64,000 nucleotides of DNA, taken from positions 2,976,001 through 3,040,000 of the forward strand of contig NZ_CP102604.1 of assembly GCF_024707505.1 (NCBI RefSeq). Direction: 5' to 3'. The notes under the pieces are model-generated. The model saw only the letters and a program-made list of their open reading frames with translations, had not been told where the DNA came from and did not search any database. This document shows positions 1 through 8,973 of this stretch, piece after piece (within the stretch, counting starts at the first letter, position 1; every line of letters begins with the position of its first letter). The position numbers and the translations under genes are program-made. Origin of the DNA: Pantoea sp. SOD02. Its GTDB lineage: Bacteria > Pseudomonadota > Gammaproteobacteria > Enterobacterales > Enterobacteriaceae.

Positions 1-116
1 TCATCACCGCTGACCTGGCGCTTATAACGCTGATCGTTGGAACACGCTGTTAGCAGCATCAGGGTGGAAAGGCCCACTACCGTTGCCAGCGTCGAGCGCT
101 TAACTGAATAACTCAT
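1..116 (-). CDS. bamC: BamC outer-membrane assembly lipoprotein, N-terminal part
   Basis: This is the 5' end of a gene that runs off the left edge. BamC is an accessory lipoprotein of the BAM complex, which folds beta-barrel proteins into the outer membrane. The 38 visible residues start MSYSVKRS, followed by a hydrophobic segment and a lipobox LTAC with the lipidated Cys at residue 25. The residues after it ([13 protein letters not shown]) match the start of mature BamC. It lies 14 nt downstream of dapA on the same strand, the conserved dapA-bamC operon of enterobacteria. Only the signal peptide and first mature residues can be judged. Confidence 0.93.
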   Translation of the reverse strand, partial: MSYSVKRSTLATVVGLSTLMLLTACSNDQRYKRQVSGD

Positions 117-130
117 TGATTCTCCCTAAA

Positions 131-1009
131 TTATCGCAGACCCGCTTTAATCAGCGCTTGTGCCGTTTTCGCCTGACCGGCTTCGGTCAGTGGCGTCATT
201 GGCAAACGCAGCGTGTCATCCGCGATTAATCCTAGCTGTTTTGCTGCCCATTTCACCGGGATTGGATTGGGTTCACAGAAAAGCGTCTGGTGCAGATGCA
301 TCAGACGCTGATTCAGGCGACGCGCTTCGGCGAATTTGCCCTGTTGCGCCAAGGCACAGAGTTCAACCATTTCACGCGCTGCAATGTTAGCCGTGACCGA
401 AATTACGCCTTTGCCGCCCAGTTGCATGGAGTCCAGCGCCGTCGCGTCATCGCCGCTGACGATGATGAACTCATCATTAACCAGCTCTTGGATCTGTGAG
501 ATACGCGATAAGTTCCCGGTGGCTTCTTTGATTCCGATAATATTTTTAATTTCGGCTAAGCGCGCAACGGTTTCCGGCAGCATGTCGCAACCGGTACGCG
601 AAGGAACGTTATACAGCATCTGCGGCAGATCGGTACTTTCCGCAATGGCTTTAAAGTGCTGGAACAAGCCTTCCTGCGTCGGACGGTTGTAATAAGGCGT
701 AACCGTCAAACAGCCCACGACACCGCTGCCGGTAAAGCGTTTGGTCAGAGAGATGCCTTCAGCAGTGGCATTTGCGCCGGTGCCAGCGATAACCGGAATA
801 CGGCCATCCGCCAGTTCCAGCGTTTGCATAACCACATCACCGTGCTCGTCATGGCTGAGCGTGGCAGATTCGCCGGTGGTGCCAACAGAAACAATCGCCG
901 CGGTGCCGCTGGCAACATGATAATCAATCAGTTTTTTCAAACTTTCGCGGCAGACATTACCTTTTTCATTCATTGGCGTAATGAGCGCAACAATACTTCC
1001 GGTGAACAT
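131..1009 (-). CDS. dapA: 4-hydroxy-tetrahydrodipicolinate synthase
   Basis: DapA condenses pyruvate with aspartate semialdehyde, the first committed step of the diaminopimelate/lysine branch, in the cytoplasm. The protein has the usual 292 residues and a TIM-barrel fold. Visible active-site residues are the Schiff-base Lys161 (IGIKEATG), Tyr133 and Arg138 (YNVPSRTG), and the threonine pair in SVGTTGES near residue 44. It is transcribed towards bamC and diverges from gcvR over a gap of about 140 nt. This is the standard enterobacterial arrangement and nothing unusual was seen. Confidence 0.98.
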   Translation of the reverse strand: MFTGSIVALITPMNEKGNVCRESLKKLIDYHVASGTAAIVSVGTTGESATLSHDEHGDVVMQTLELADGRIPVIAGTGANATAEGISLTKRFTGSGVVGCLTVTPYYNRPTQEGLFQHFKAIAESTDLPQMLYNVPSRTGCDMLPETVARLAEIKNIIGIKEATGNLSRISQIQELVNDEFIIVSGDDATALDSMQLGGKGVISVTANIAAREMVELCALAQQGKFAEARRLNQRLMHLHQTLFCEPNPIPVKWAAKQLGLIADDTLRLPMTPLTEAGQAKTAQALIKAGLR

Positions 1010-1152
1010 GGGCTATCCCCTCGACAAACAAGTGCCTCATGTTACGTTTTACATTGAAAGAAAAGCAAGCGAGCCACGCCATTCCCACGCTTGTCAGCAG
1101 TTTTTTTTATGTTTACCTTATAGTTATTAGCGAACGTACAGGAAATGCCATT

Positions 1153-1719
1153 TTGTCGCAGTCACAGCCTCACCATCTGGTGATCACCGCACTGGGCGTT
1201 GATCGTCCGGGTATCGTCAATACCATCACCCGCCACGTCAGCAGCTGCGGCTGTAATATCGAAGACAGCCGTTTGGCGATGCTGGGCGATGAGTTCACCT
1301 TTATCATGCTGCTTTCCGGTAGCTGGAACGCGATAACCCTGATTGAATCGACGCTGCCGATGAAAGGGGCAGAGCTGGAACTGCTGATTGTGATGAAGCG
1401 CACCAATGCACGCGTCACGCCACCGATGCCCGCCACCGTATGGGTGCAGGTTGAAGTGCCGGATTCACCGCACATCATTGAACGCTTTACCGATCTGTTC
1501 GATAAACATCAAATGAACATCGCCGAACTGGTATCGCGGATTCAACCCGCTCAGGACGACGTTGCGCCCACGCTCTATATTCAAATGACAGCGCACAGCC
1601 CGGCCAATCAGTTCAGTGCGCCCATCGAGCAGGCTTTCAATCAGCTGTGCGAAGAACTGCATGCACAAGGCTCAATTCGTCTTTATAGTGTCACCGACGA
1701 TGCTGACAGCACCGTTTAA
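1153..1719 (+). CDS. gcvR: Glycine cleavage system regulator GcvR (TTG start)
   Basis: GcvR is a cytoplasmic regulator with two ACT domains. It binds GcvA and turns it into a repressor of gcvTHP when glycine is low. The family match begins at HHLVITALGVDRPGIVN, with the first ACT at about residues 8-80 and the second at about 95-170. No in-frame ATG lies near that point. A TTG at 1153 has AGGAA at 1140-1144, 8 nt upstream, and gives 188 residues, close to the family length of about 190. Longer readings starting near 1039 add a stretch unrelated to GcvR. The start is therefore inferred from the ribosome binding site and family length. Confidence 0.92.
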   Translation: MSQSQPHHLVITALGVDRPGIVNTITRHVSSCGCNIEDSRLAMLGDEFTFIMLLSGSWNAITLIESTLPMKGAELELLIVMKRTNARVTPPMPATVWVQVEVPDSPHIIERFTDLFDKHQMNIAELVSRIQPAQDDVAPTLYIQMTAHSPANQFSAPIEQAFNQLCEELHAQGSIRLYSVTDDADSTV

Positions 1720-1728
1720 TCAGGCTCC

Positions 1729-1783
1729 GGGTTATTTCGCCACACACTCTGCCGCTGCGGCAAACCGTGTTGTGAAATAACCC
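1729..1783. repeat. 55-bp imperfect palindrome downstream of gcvR
   Basis: The outer arms GGGTTATTTC and GAAATAACCC are perfectly complementary over 10 bp. An inner CACAC/GTGTT pairing and a GCCGC-T-GCGGC core continue the symmetry. It begins 9 nt after the gcvR stop. There is no T tract, so it is not a standard intrinsic terminator. It could be an mRNA 3'-end stabiliser or a short mobile palindrome. No second copy was seen in the window. Confidence 0.6.
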
Positions 1784-1860
1784 TGACGGTAAACACCACC
1801 TGGCACTTTTACTCTTGATGGTGTATTACCCACAGCATGTAGAAAAAATGGAGAGTTGTG

Positions 1861-2328
1861 ATGAATCCACTGAAAGCCGGTGATACTGCACCGAAATTTA
1901 GCTTGCCCGATCAGGACGGCGAACAAGTAAATTTGGCCGACTTCCAGGGACAGCGCGTTCTGGTCTATTTCTATCCGAAAGCCATGACGCCGGGTTGCAC
2001 CGTGCAGGCTTGCGGACTGCGCGACAACATGGATGAGTTGAAAAAAATTAGCGTTGAGATTCTGGGTATCAGCACCGATAAGCCTGAGAAGCTGTCGCGC
2101 TTTGCCGATAAAGAGCTGCTGAACTTCACGCTGTTATCGGATGAAGATCATCAGGTGTGTGAGCAGTTTGGCGTTTGGGGTGAAAAAACCTTTATGGGCA
2201 AAACCTATGACGGCATTCACCGCATCAGTTTCCTGATTGATGCCAATGGCAAAGTTGAGAAAGTGTTCGACGACTTCAAAACCTCCAACCACCACGACAT
2301 TGTGCTGGATTATCTGAAGTCAGCCTGA
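1861..2328 (+). CDS. bcp: Thioredoxin-dependent thiol peroxidase (Bcp/PrxQ)
   Basis: Bcp reduces hydrogen peroxide and organic hydroperoxides in the cytoplasm using thioredoxin. The 155-residue protein carries the peroxiredoxin motif TPGCTVQAC, with the peroxidatic and resolving cysteines five residues apart (Cys45 and Cys50 from this start). The rest is close to E. coli Bcp along its length. The ATG at 1861 has GGAGAG 5 nt upstream. The GTG one codon earlier is too close to that ribosome binding site. A strong hairpin terminator follows. Confidence 0.96.
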   Translation: MNPLKAGDTAPKFSLPDQDGEQVNLADFQGQRVLVYFYPKAMTPGCTVQACGLRDNMDELKKISVEILGISTDKPEKLSRFADKELLNFTLLSDEDHQVCEQFGVWGEKTFMGKTYDGIHRISFLIDANGKVEKVFDDFKTSNHHDIVLDYLKSA

Positions 2329-2332
2329 TGTA

Positions 2333-2364
2333 AACGGGTGCGCAGGTCGCACCCGTTTTCTTTT
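2333..2364 (+). terminator. Intrinsic terminator of bcp
   Basis: A 10-bp perfect stem AACGGGTGCG/CGCACCCGTT with a 5-nt loop is followed by TTCTTTT. It ends at the convergent perM stop codon and may also block perM read-through, though less well because the opposite side lacks a long T run. Confidence 0.85.
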
Positions 2365-3436
2365 ACTCAGCGCGCGGCTCGTCGAGCGCCGGGGTTTCTG
2401 GCCACGCACGCACCACCGCTTTCACCAGCGTCGCCAGCGGAATCGCAAAGAACACGCCCCAGAATCCCCACATCCCGCCGAAAATCACCACCGACAGAAT
2501 GATCACCAACGGATGCAGGTTGACTGCTTCAGAGAACAGAATCGGCACCAGCACGTTGCCATCCAGCGCCTGAATCACCAGATAAATGGCTATCATGGTC
2601 CAGAAATCGCTGCCCAATCCCCACTGGAACAGGCCAACGCCAATTACCGGAATGGTCACCACCATTGCGCCGATATAAGGAATCAACACCGAAATACCCA
2701 CCAACACCGCCAGCAGCAGCGAGTAGTTGAGGCCCAGCAGCAGGAACGCCAGCCAGGTGACAAATCCCACCGCCACCATCTCCAGCACTTTGCCGCGAAT
2801 GTAGTTGGTGATCTGTTGATTCATCTCTTGCCACACCACGCCCGCCAAACCGCGATTGCGCGGCAGCACGCGACGTACCGCATTCAGCATCTGCTCTTTA
2901 TCTTTCAGCAGGAAGAACACCATCAGCGGCACCAGCACCAGATAGATCATCAGCGTCATTAAACCCACCAGCGACGCCAGCGAATACTTCACCAGCGATT
3001 CGCCCAAGCCGGTGAGACGGCTGCGCAAGTTTTCGACGATAATATCGATGATACCCGCATCGACCAGCGCCGGATAACGCTTCGGCAGGCCAGCAGCAAA
3101 CACATAGAGCTTATTCAGCATGTTGGGCAGGTCACGCGTCAGGTTGATGCCCTGCTGCCACGCCACCGGCGCGACAATCAGCACCATCACCAGCAAGATG
3201 CCGGCAAACACCACCAGCACCGCGCTGGTTGCCCAGGTTCGGCTACAGCCAACGCGCTGCAAGCGCACCGTTGGCCACTCCAGCAGATAAGCCAGCACCA
3301 ACGCCACTAACAGCGGTGCCAGCAAACCGCTGAGGAAGAACAGAATGCAAAACGCCGCCAGCAGAATCACCAGCAGCCCGATGGCCTGCGGATCGCTGAA
3401 GCGGCGTTTGTACCATTGATAAAGCAGAACGAGCAT
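2363..3436 (-). CDS. perM: PerM, AI-2E transporter family membrane protein
   Basis: This is an inner-membrane protein of the AI-2E/PerM exporter family, whose substrate in enterobacteria is not firmly known. The 357 residues match E. coli PerM throughout. An N-terminal hydrophobic pair lies at about 20-60, with further membrane segments at about 70-95 and 150-175. The conserved LKDKEQMLNAVRRVLPRNRGLAG loop follows, and a cluster of C-terminal helices ends in the GGMWGFWGVFFAIPLATL motif. The ATG at 3436 has AAGGAT about 7 nt upstream. It follows the diguanylate cyclase gene on the same strand but is separated from it by a REP element. Confidence 0.93.
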   Translation of the reverse strand: MLVLLYQWYKRRFSDPQAIGLLVILLAAFCILFFLSGLLAPLLVALVLAYLLEWPTVRLQRVGCSRTWATSAVLVVFAGILLVMVLIVAPVAWQQGINLTRDLPNMLNKLYVFAAGLPKRYPALVDAGIIDIIVENLRSRLTGLGESLVKYSLASLVGLMTLMIYLVLVPLMVFFLLKDKEQMLNAVRRVLPRNRGLAGVVWQEMNQQITNYIRGKVLEMVAVGFVTWLAFLLLGLNYSLLLAVLVGISVLIPYIGAMVVTIPVIGVGLFQWGLGSDFWTMIAIYLVIQALDGNVLVPILFSEAVNLHPLVIILSVVIFGGMWGFWGVFFAIPLATLVKAVVRAWPETPALDEPRAE

Positions 3437-3462
3437 TAAAACATCCTTGATACTAAAAATGT

Positions 3463-3487
3463 GGTCGCCATGAATGGCGACCCTACA
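3463..3487. repeat. REP-like palindrome, copy 1
   Basis: GGTCGCCATGAATGGCGACC is followed by CTACA. The 9-bp arms GGTCGCCAT/ATGGCGACC flank GA. It lies just past the 3' end of the diguanylate cyclase gene, before perM. Confidence 0.85.
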
Positions 3488-3493
3488 AAAAAC

Positions 3494-5086
3494 TTAGTGT
3501 GTAATGCTACTGACCAACGCATCCTGACCGGAGATCATCACGCAGTTGCGTCCGGCATTTTTCGCCTGATAGAGCGCGGCATCGGCTTGCTTGAGACTCT
3601 GCTCCTGCGTACCACTTTCCGGCTGCCAGTCGGCAATGCCCACCGATAGCGTGACATTGCCGACCTGATCGATCCAGTTTTCCGCAATGCTGATGCGCAC
3701 ACGTTCAGCCAGAATGCGCGCATCCTCAACCGAGGTCGCAGGCAGCAGCATCAGGAACTCTTCCCCGCCGTTACGGCACACCACATCGGTTTGACGTGCG
3801 CTGCCGCGTAAGGTTCGCGCCACATGTTTAATGACTTCATCACCCACATCATGACCAAAGGTATCGTTGACGCGTTTGAAGTGATCGATATCCAGCGCCA
3901 GCACCGAGAAGGGTTGACGCATAGTGGCGAAGTAGTCGAGCACCGCGCTCAGGCCACGGCGATTAAGCAGATTGGTCATGGGATCGCTCTGCACTTCCGA
4001 TTTCAGGCGACCAATTTTGTCCTGTACTAAACCAATGCCGGTAAGCAGCGCACGTTTGACCTGCGCCGCTTCGAAATACCAGGCGCGAATACCGCCAATC
4101 TCACTCGACACGCCTTGTGAATCCATCTGGCTGGCTTTGCGCGCCAGCTGCCACAGCGGCAGCGCAATCAGGCGCGCCAGAATCACCGCCACCAGCAAGG
4201 TCAGCAGCGCAAACGGCACCGAGTTTTTCAATACTTTCAGCAGTAAACCGGTGAGCGGCGCCAGCGTGACATCGGTGGGTTTCAGCGCCACCACCATCCA
4301 GCCGGTGGTCGGCACGATGGCGTAACCGGCCAGCTTAGGCACGTTCTCTTCCGTCAGTTGCACTTCACCGTTGGTTTTCTCTTCGCGCTGGCGATCGCTG
4401 ACGATGCCCGGCACGCTTTTACCAATCAGCTGGCTGTTCTGGTGATAGAGCACCTGATTATTGCGATCCAGCACGTAAACGTGGGTGCCATCGCGATAGA
4501 ACTGCTCACCGAGCAGCGCGTTGAGGATGCTTTTCTTCTTCAGGTAGATGGTACCGCCGACGTAGCCAAGGTAGCGTCCGTCTTTGCTCCAGATCGGCCA
4601 GGAGACAAACACAATCAGGTTATTGGCAGCGGAAATGCTGGGCTTGCTGACCATCGGCTGACGCTGCGCCAGCGCCTCACGCGAAGCCTGGCTGGTCAGC
4701 TGCATGCCCTTCAGCATCAGCGATTCGGGTGAAATGGCTTTCACGATGCCGTTGCTGTCCACAACTGCCACCGAGTTGAAACTGTTGGTTTGCTCACGCA
4801 GGCGATTCACTTCCTGCTGCGACAAATCGGCATTATCAAAATCATTGCCCAACTGCGTCGCGCTGTAGTGCAGCTGCGACTGAGCCAGCTGAAAGAAGAC
4901 CTCAGTGGTCGCCGCCAGTTTGGTAGCGTAGGCGCGATTGGCTTCGAGGGTACTTTCGATCAGGACCATACGTTGCACGCGCCAGGTGGCGTACAAGGTG
5001 TTGGCAAGCGTGATGACGATGCTGGTGATCGCCAATAGCGCGATCAGCGTTCGCAGGTCAGTTTTTGGCCGCAGGCGCATTAGCAT
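3494..5086 (-). CDS. Membrane diguanylate cyclase with periplasmic Cache sensor
   Basis: The predicted activity is synthesis of cyclic di-GMP from two GTP in response to a periplasmic ligand. The 530-residue protein has an N-terminal membrane helix (about 14-36) and a double-Cache-type periplasmic region (about 40-280, with the YLGYVGGTIYLKK pattern). A second helix at about 290-315 is followed by a linker and a GGDEF domain (about 365-525). The catalytic signature is GGEEF, and DPMTNLLNRRGL marks the start of the domain. RQTD stands five residues before GGEEF, an RxxD inhibitory site that usually confers product inhibition. It has no counterpart beside perM in E. coli K-12, so it belongs to the accessory insert. 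The sensed ligand cannot be read from sequence. Confidence 0.92.
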   Translation of the reverse strand: MLMRLRPKTDLRTLIALLAITSIVITLANTLYATWRVQRMVLIESTLEANRAYATKLAATTEVFFQLAQSQLHYSATQLGNDFDNADLSQQEVNRLREQTNSFNSVAVVDSNGIVKAISPESLMLKGMQLTSQASREALAQRQPMVSKPSISAANNLIVFVSWPIWSKDGRYLGYVGGTIYLKKKSILNALLGEQFYRDGTHVYVLDRNNQVLYHQNSQLIGKSVPGIVSDRQREEKTNGEVQLTEENVPKLAGYAIVPTTGWMVVALKPTDVTLAPLTGLLLKVLKNSVPFALLTLLVAVILARLIALPLWQLARKASQMDSQGVSSEIGGIRAWYFEAAQVKRALLTGIGLVQDKIGRLKSEVQSDPMTNLLNRRGLSAVLDYFATMRQPFSVLALDIDHFKRVNDTFGHDVGDEVIKHVARTLRGSARQTDVVCRNGGEEFLMLLPATSVEDARILAERVRISIAENWIDQVGNVTLSVGIADWQPESGTQEQSLKQADAALYQAKNAGRNCVMISGQDALVSSITH

Positions 5087-5251
5087 GGCGCGCCGGCCTT
5101 AGTGAATAGATTCATCAATATGTGTGCCTGACAGTCTTGTTATTGTTGGATGCACTTGCCCTGGTGAGCTAACGGGCGATTGTACACCCACAACGCAAAT
5201 TGAGCACGAAGCATCCTGTCAGCCACACAGATTTCTTTCTCTGCGCTGGCG

Positions 5252-6079
5252 CTAATCGATCAAACCGTTGGCGTCGTAAAACGGCCACGGACCGGGATAA
5301 TCGCCGATAGCACACAAATGCGTGCTCATGCCCTGCTGCGGATGCCAGCGATGCAGCAGGAAACCCGGCGGCTCCAGCACAAAATTGGCTGGACCATTTT
5401 CCGCGAGATCAAACGCTACCTGATGCGAAACGCCCGGCGCAACACAGGCCAGGGTACCGGCAAAACGCGCCTGCACCGAGCGATGCAGATGGCCGCTCAG
5501 CACGCGTTCCACCTGCGGATGACGCTGGATAATCGCCGCCAGCGCCGCCGGATTGCGCAGCGGTTGGTTATCCATATGTTCTATGCCGCAGAGAAACGGC
5601 GGATGATGCAGCATCACTAGCGTTGGCAACTGCGGCTGGCGCTGCAACTGCTCATCAAGCCACTGCAGCTGCGCTTCATCCACATAGCCCCACGGCTGCT
5701 GCGGCACGCTGGAATCGAGCGCCAGCAACTGCACGCCTTTCACCTGCATCTGCCAGTTCAGGGTTTCACCGTGCTGCAAATAGTGATGATCCGGAAACGC
5801 CGCACGCAGCGCCTGACGATCGTCGTGATTGCCTGGCATCAGCAGAAACGGTATTTGCAAATGACGCAGCGCCTGCTTCAACGTTTGATACTCTTCCGCC
5901 GTGCCGAAATCGACCAGATCGCCGGTGATCACCACCATGTCCGGGCGCGGAGTAAGGCGGTTAAGCGTCTCGATGACCCGCAGCAGCGCGGCTTGGGTGT
6001 CGACTTTTTTGTAGGACAAACGGCCGTTGGCCTTGATGTGTAAATCGCTAATTTGCGCGATTAGCGTCATTGCTTCAGA
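5252..6079 (-). CDS. GpdQ-like glycerophosphodiesterase (metallophosphoesterase)
   Basis: This is a binuclear metallophosphoesterase of the GpdQ/CpdA type, expected to hydrolyse glycerophosphodiesters or related phosphodiesters. Metal-ligand motifs are in order: ISDLH near the N terminus, TGDLVDFG, PGNHDD, LHHPP and SGHLHRS. The C-terminal YPGPWPFYD resembles the end of Enterobacter GpdQ, and the length (275) matches that enzyme. A GTG at 6079 has AGGA 8 nt upstream. An ATG three codons in (6070) is a possible start with a weaker site. A frame-open extension further upstream reads into the REP array and is not coding. It is the last gene of the LacI-ABC operon, separated from the ATPase gene by that array. 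A cAMP phosphodiesterase role (CpdA) is less likely given the context. Confidence 0.85.
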   Translation of the reverse strand, partial: SEAMTLIAQISDLHIKANGRLSYKKVDTQAALLRVIETLNRLTPRPDMVVITGDLVDFGTAEEYQTLKQALRHLQIPFLLMPGNHDDRQALRAAFPDHHYLQHGETLNWQMQVKGVQLLALDSSVPQQPWGYVDEAQLQWLDEQLQRQPQLPTLVMLHHPPFLCGIEHMDNQPLRNPAALAAIIQRHPQVERVLSGHLHRSVQARFAGTLACVAPGVSHQVAFDLAENGPANFVLEPPGFLLHRWHPQQGMSTHLCAIGDYPGPWPFYDANGLID

Positions 6080-6114
6080 CACGAATTTTTTCCTTTGGAT
6101 ATGAAACGCCGGCC

Positions 6115-6313
6115 GGTCGCCATTAATGGCGACCCTACAACGGCACTGCACGCTTATCGGTCGCCATTAATCGCGACCCTACGACGGCACCGCTCGCTTA
6201 TCGGTCGCCATTAATGGCGACCCTACGACGGCACCGCTCGCTTATCGGTCGCCATTAATGGCGACCCTACGACGGCACCGCTCGCTTTTGTAGGGTCGCC
6301 ATTTATGGCGACC
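6115..6313. repeat. REP array: four direct 44-bp units plus one inverted copy
   Basis: Units start at 6115, 6159, 6203 and 6247, each 44 bp. Each has the palindrome GGTCGCCATTAATGGCGACC, then CTAC and a shared tail ending CGCTTATC. Unit 2 carries G-to-C in the second arm (ATTAATCGCG), which breaks its pairing. The last unit is followed by an inverted copy at 6289-6313 (TGTAGGGTCGCC, ATTT, ATGGCGACC). The array fills nearly all of the 241 bp between the ATPase and phosphodiesterase genes of one operon. The whole unit repeats, so there are no spacers and it is not a CRISPR. Confidence 0.92.
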
Positions 6314-6320
6314 GGGCCAA

Positions 6321-7304
6321 TTAAGAGAACTGCAGTGCAGCGTCCTGCGCCAGCGTCCAGCTCACCGCTTGTCCGGCATGCCAGGCTTCGCGCGCGTGGC
6401 GATCCACCTGAATCGGCGTGGCCAGCCCGATATCGATCATCAGCCGCTGCGACGCGCCCAAAAAGGTGCTGGCGACAATAAAGCCCTGACGCTGATAGCG
6501 ATCATCGCTGGCCAGCAGCACATCTTCCGGACGGCAGAAACGCTGCGGATTGCCGCGCGTATCCACATCCACGCAGTTAATCGCACCAACAAAATCGGCG
6601 ACAAATTTTGATGCCGGACGCTGATAGATGTTCTGCGGCGTATCGATTTGCACCAAACGTCCCTGCTCCATCACCGCGATACGGTCGCCGAGCGCCATCG
6701 CTTCCTGCTGATCGTGCGTCACGTACACTGCGGTGATCGCCAGCTTCTTCAACAGCGCGCCGATCTCCAGACGCAGACGATCGCGCAGGCGCGCATCCAA
6801 TGCCGCCAGCGGCTCATCAAACAGCAGCACTTTGGGCCGCGCAGCTAACGCGCGCGCCAGTGCCACACGCTGCTTCTGCCCGCCGGAGAGTTTGTCGATG
6901 CTACGCTGCGCCAGCGCGGTGAGATCCACCAGCGCCAGCATCTCCTGCACGCGCGCTTCGCGTTCGGCACGCGCCACGCCCTGCACTTTCAGGCCGTACG
7001 CCACGTTCTCGGCCACATTGAGATTCGGGAACAGCGCGTAGTTCTGGAACACCATGCCGACGTTGCGTTTTTCAATCGGCAACGCGGTAACGTTGCGATC
7101 GTCAAACCACACTTCGCCGCCGACGTCGCAGCTCTCCAGCCCACTGATAATGCGCAGCGTGGTGGTTTTGCCGCAGCCGGACGGCCCCAGCAGCACCAGC
7201 GTTTCGCCGGCATGAACGGTGAGATCGAGCGGTTGTAGCGCCTGATGATGATTAAAGTGACGTGCGCAGCCGCGCAGCGTCACGGTAACGGCCGCAGGAT
7301 TCAT
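6321..7304 (-). CDS. ABC importer ATP-binding protein (phosphodiester/phosphonate-type)
   Basis: This is the ATPase subunit of a binding-protein-dependent importer, of the PotA/FbpC/PhnT type. The 327 residues show Walker A GPSGCGKTTT, a Q-loop in VFQNYALFPNLNV, signature LSGGQKQRVALARALA, Walker B VLLFDEPLAALD and the switch VYVTHDQQEAMALGDRI. A TOBE-like C-terminal region of about 90 residues follows. The start codon overlaps the stop of the upstream permease (ATGA at 7304-7301), so translation is coupled. Substrate cannot be read from this subunit. The flanking phosphodiesterase and Pho box suggest a phosphorus compound. Confidence 0.9.
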   Translation of the reverse strand: MNPAAVTVTLRGCARHFNHHQALQPLDLTVHAGETLVLLGPSGCGKTTTLRIISGLESCDVGGEVWFDDRNVTALPIEKRNVGMVFQNYALFPNLNVAENVAYGLKVQGVARAEREARVQEMLALVDLTALAQRSIDKLSGGQKQRVALARALAARPKVLLFDEPLAALDARLRDRLRLEIGALLKKLAITAVYVTHDQQEAMALGDRIAVMEQGRLVQIDTPQNIYQRPASKFVADFVGAINCVDVDTRGNPQRFCRPEDVLLASDDRYQRQGFIVASTFLGASQRLMIDIGLATPIQVDRHAREAWHAGQAVSWTLAQDAALQFS

Positions 7305-8113
7305 GCTGCCTCCTTGTGTTGGCGCGAAACCGCGCGGTTAAGCCAGTGATTCACAGCATTGAGCATCAGCAGCAGCGGCAGAATCATCAGAATGAAAATC
7401 AGCGTGTAGGCGGAGCCCACTTCCAGCCTCATCGAGGCGTAACTGTCGGCGAGGCCAACCGGCAAGGTTTTGGTCAGCGGCGTATGCAACATCCAGGTGA
7501 TGTTGAATTCGCCCACCGACAGCGTGATCACCATAAAAGCACCGGCGAGAATGCCGTTGCGGCAGTTCGGTACCACCACGGTAAAGAAGCGCTGCCACAA
7601 GCTGGCACCAAGGCTGGCCGAGGCTTCTTCGAGGCGCGGCATATCTACTGCCTGCATCACCGCCAGCACCGGCCGCATCATAAACGGCAAGGTAAACAGC
7701 ACGTGACCAATCAGGATAAACAGCCAGCTGTCGCGCAGGCCGGAAAACTGGCCGTAGAGCAGAATGATACCGAGCGCGGTCGCCAGACCGGGCAGCGCCA
7801 CCGGTAGCATCAAACACTCTTCAATACGTGCCGCCCAGCGGCCCGGCGCTTTCAGCAATCCCCACGCGGCGGGCACGCCAATCACCAAGGTGAGCAATAG
7901 GCAGAACAGCGCGATCAGCAGCGACAGCCAGAAGGTATCGGCGTACATCTGCCACACTTGCTCCACCCACTTCAGCGTGAAGCCGCTGCGCAGGCCGATA
8001 AAATAGTTATTGGTGACGCCCGCCAGCATCGACAGCACCACCGGCACGATCATAAACAGCGCGGTAATGGCGGTGATCAGCAGTTGCAGGCTAAACAGTC
8101 CACGACGTTTCAT
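7301..8113 (-). CDS. ABC importer inner-membrane permease, second subunit
   Basis: This is a 270-residue permease of the binding-protein-dependent inner-membrane component family. It has about six membrane helices and an EAA-type cytoplasmic loop (LEEASASLGASLWQRFFTVVVP), where the ATPase docks. Its start overlaps the upstream permease stop by ATGA (8113-8110), and its own stop overlaps the ATPase start in the same way. It pairs with the permease at 8110-8973 as a heterodimer. Confidence 0.9.
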   Translation of the reverse strand: MKRRGLFSLQLLITAITALFMIVPVVLSMLAGVTNNYFIGLRSGFTLKWVEQVWQMYADTFWLSLLIALFCLLLTLVIGVPAAWGLLKAPGRWAARIEECLMLPVALPGLATALGIILLYGQFSGLRDSWLFILIGHVLFTLPFMMRPVLAVMQAVDMPRLEEASASLGASLWQRFFTVVVPNCRNGILAGAFMVITLSVGEFNITWMLHTPLTKTLPVGLADSYASMRLEVGSAYTLIFILMILPLLLMLNAVNHWLNRAVSRQHKEAA

Positions 8114-8973
8114 GATTGCGCTTCCTTAGACTGCGCCAGACGGCGCGCCAGCATCAGCGCCAGCCAGGCGAATCCGCCCATCAATACTGATAGCGCGGCG
8201 GCGGTGGCAAAGTTGGCGTAGTTGGTGAACTCGCCGTAAATGGTCAGCGGCAGCACCGCTAAATCAGTGCCGAGCGTAAAGGCGGTGCCAAAGGCGCCCA
8301 TGCTGGTAGCGAAGCACAGCGCGCCGGTAGAGAGCAGCGCCGGTTGCAGGCCGGGAACAATCACATCCCAGGTGATGCGCCACTGGCTGGCACCAAGGGA
8401 ACGCGCCGCTTCTTCCAGCGAGCGATCGAGTTTTTCACTCGCCGCCACCAGCGTGACGATGGCGCGCGGCAGCGAGAAATAGAGGTAACCGATAAACAGC
8501 CCCGCCAGCGAATAGGCCAGCGTCCAGCGCTCATGCACCAGGCTCATGCTGACTTGCGCCAGCAATCCCTGACGCCCGGCCAGCATCACCACCAGAAAAC
8601 CCACCACCACGCCGGGAAACGCCAGCGGGAAGGTCAGCAGCGCCAGCAAGGTGCCGCGCCCGGTAAAGCGCTGGCGCGCCAGAAAGCAGCCGACGATAGC
8701 GGCAATCAGTAGCGTCACCAGCGTCACCGCCAGCGACAGCAGCACGGTGTTCAGCAGGCTCAGCAGATAGTGCGGCTGGGTGATCACCGTCCAGTAACCG
8801 CTGTGCTGGGTGCTGCGATCGTTCTGCATGCCGATTTGCAGCAAACGGGCAAACGGCAACAGCCAGAAAGCGCAGAAGAACAGCAGCGCGGGCAGCGTCA
8901 GCCACAGCCAGCGGCTGCCCGGTTGCGTACGAATCTGGCGGCGCGAGGCCGCCAGGGTGTCAGCCATCGACAT
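8110..8973 (-). CDS. ABC importer inner-membrane permease, first subunit
   Basis: This 287-residue permease has about six membrane segments and an EAA loop (LEEAARSLGASQWRITWDVIVP). The chosen ATG at 8973 shares its A with the TAA stop of the binding-protein gene (TAATG), typical of coupled translation. A longer in-frame reading would run into the binding-protein gene and has no family support. A second ATG two codons in is also possible. It forms the channel with the product of 7301-8113. Confidence 0.9.
   Translation of the reverse strand: MSMADTLAASRRQIRTQPGSRWLWLTLPALLFFCAFWLLPFARLLQIGMQNDRSTQHSGYWTVITQPHYLLSLLNTVLLSLAVTLVTLLIAAIVGCFLARQRFTGRGTLLALLTFPLAFPGVVVGFLVVMLAGRQGLLAQVSMSLVHERWTLAYSLAGLFIGYLYFSLPRAIVTLVAASEKLDRSLEEAARSLGASQWRITWDVIVPGLQPALLSTGALCFATSMGAFGTAFTLGTDLAVLPLTIYGEFTNYANFATAAALSVLMGGFAWLALMLARRLAQSKEAQS

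Noticed and set aside
6115-6313. CRISPR-like array
   Set aside because: The whole 44-bp unit repeats with no unique spacers, each unit is a palindrome seen elsewhere singly, and no cas genes are present.
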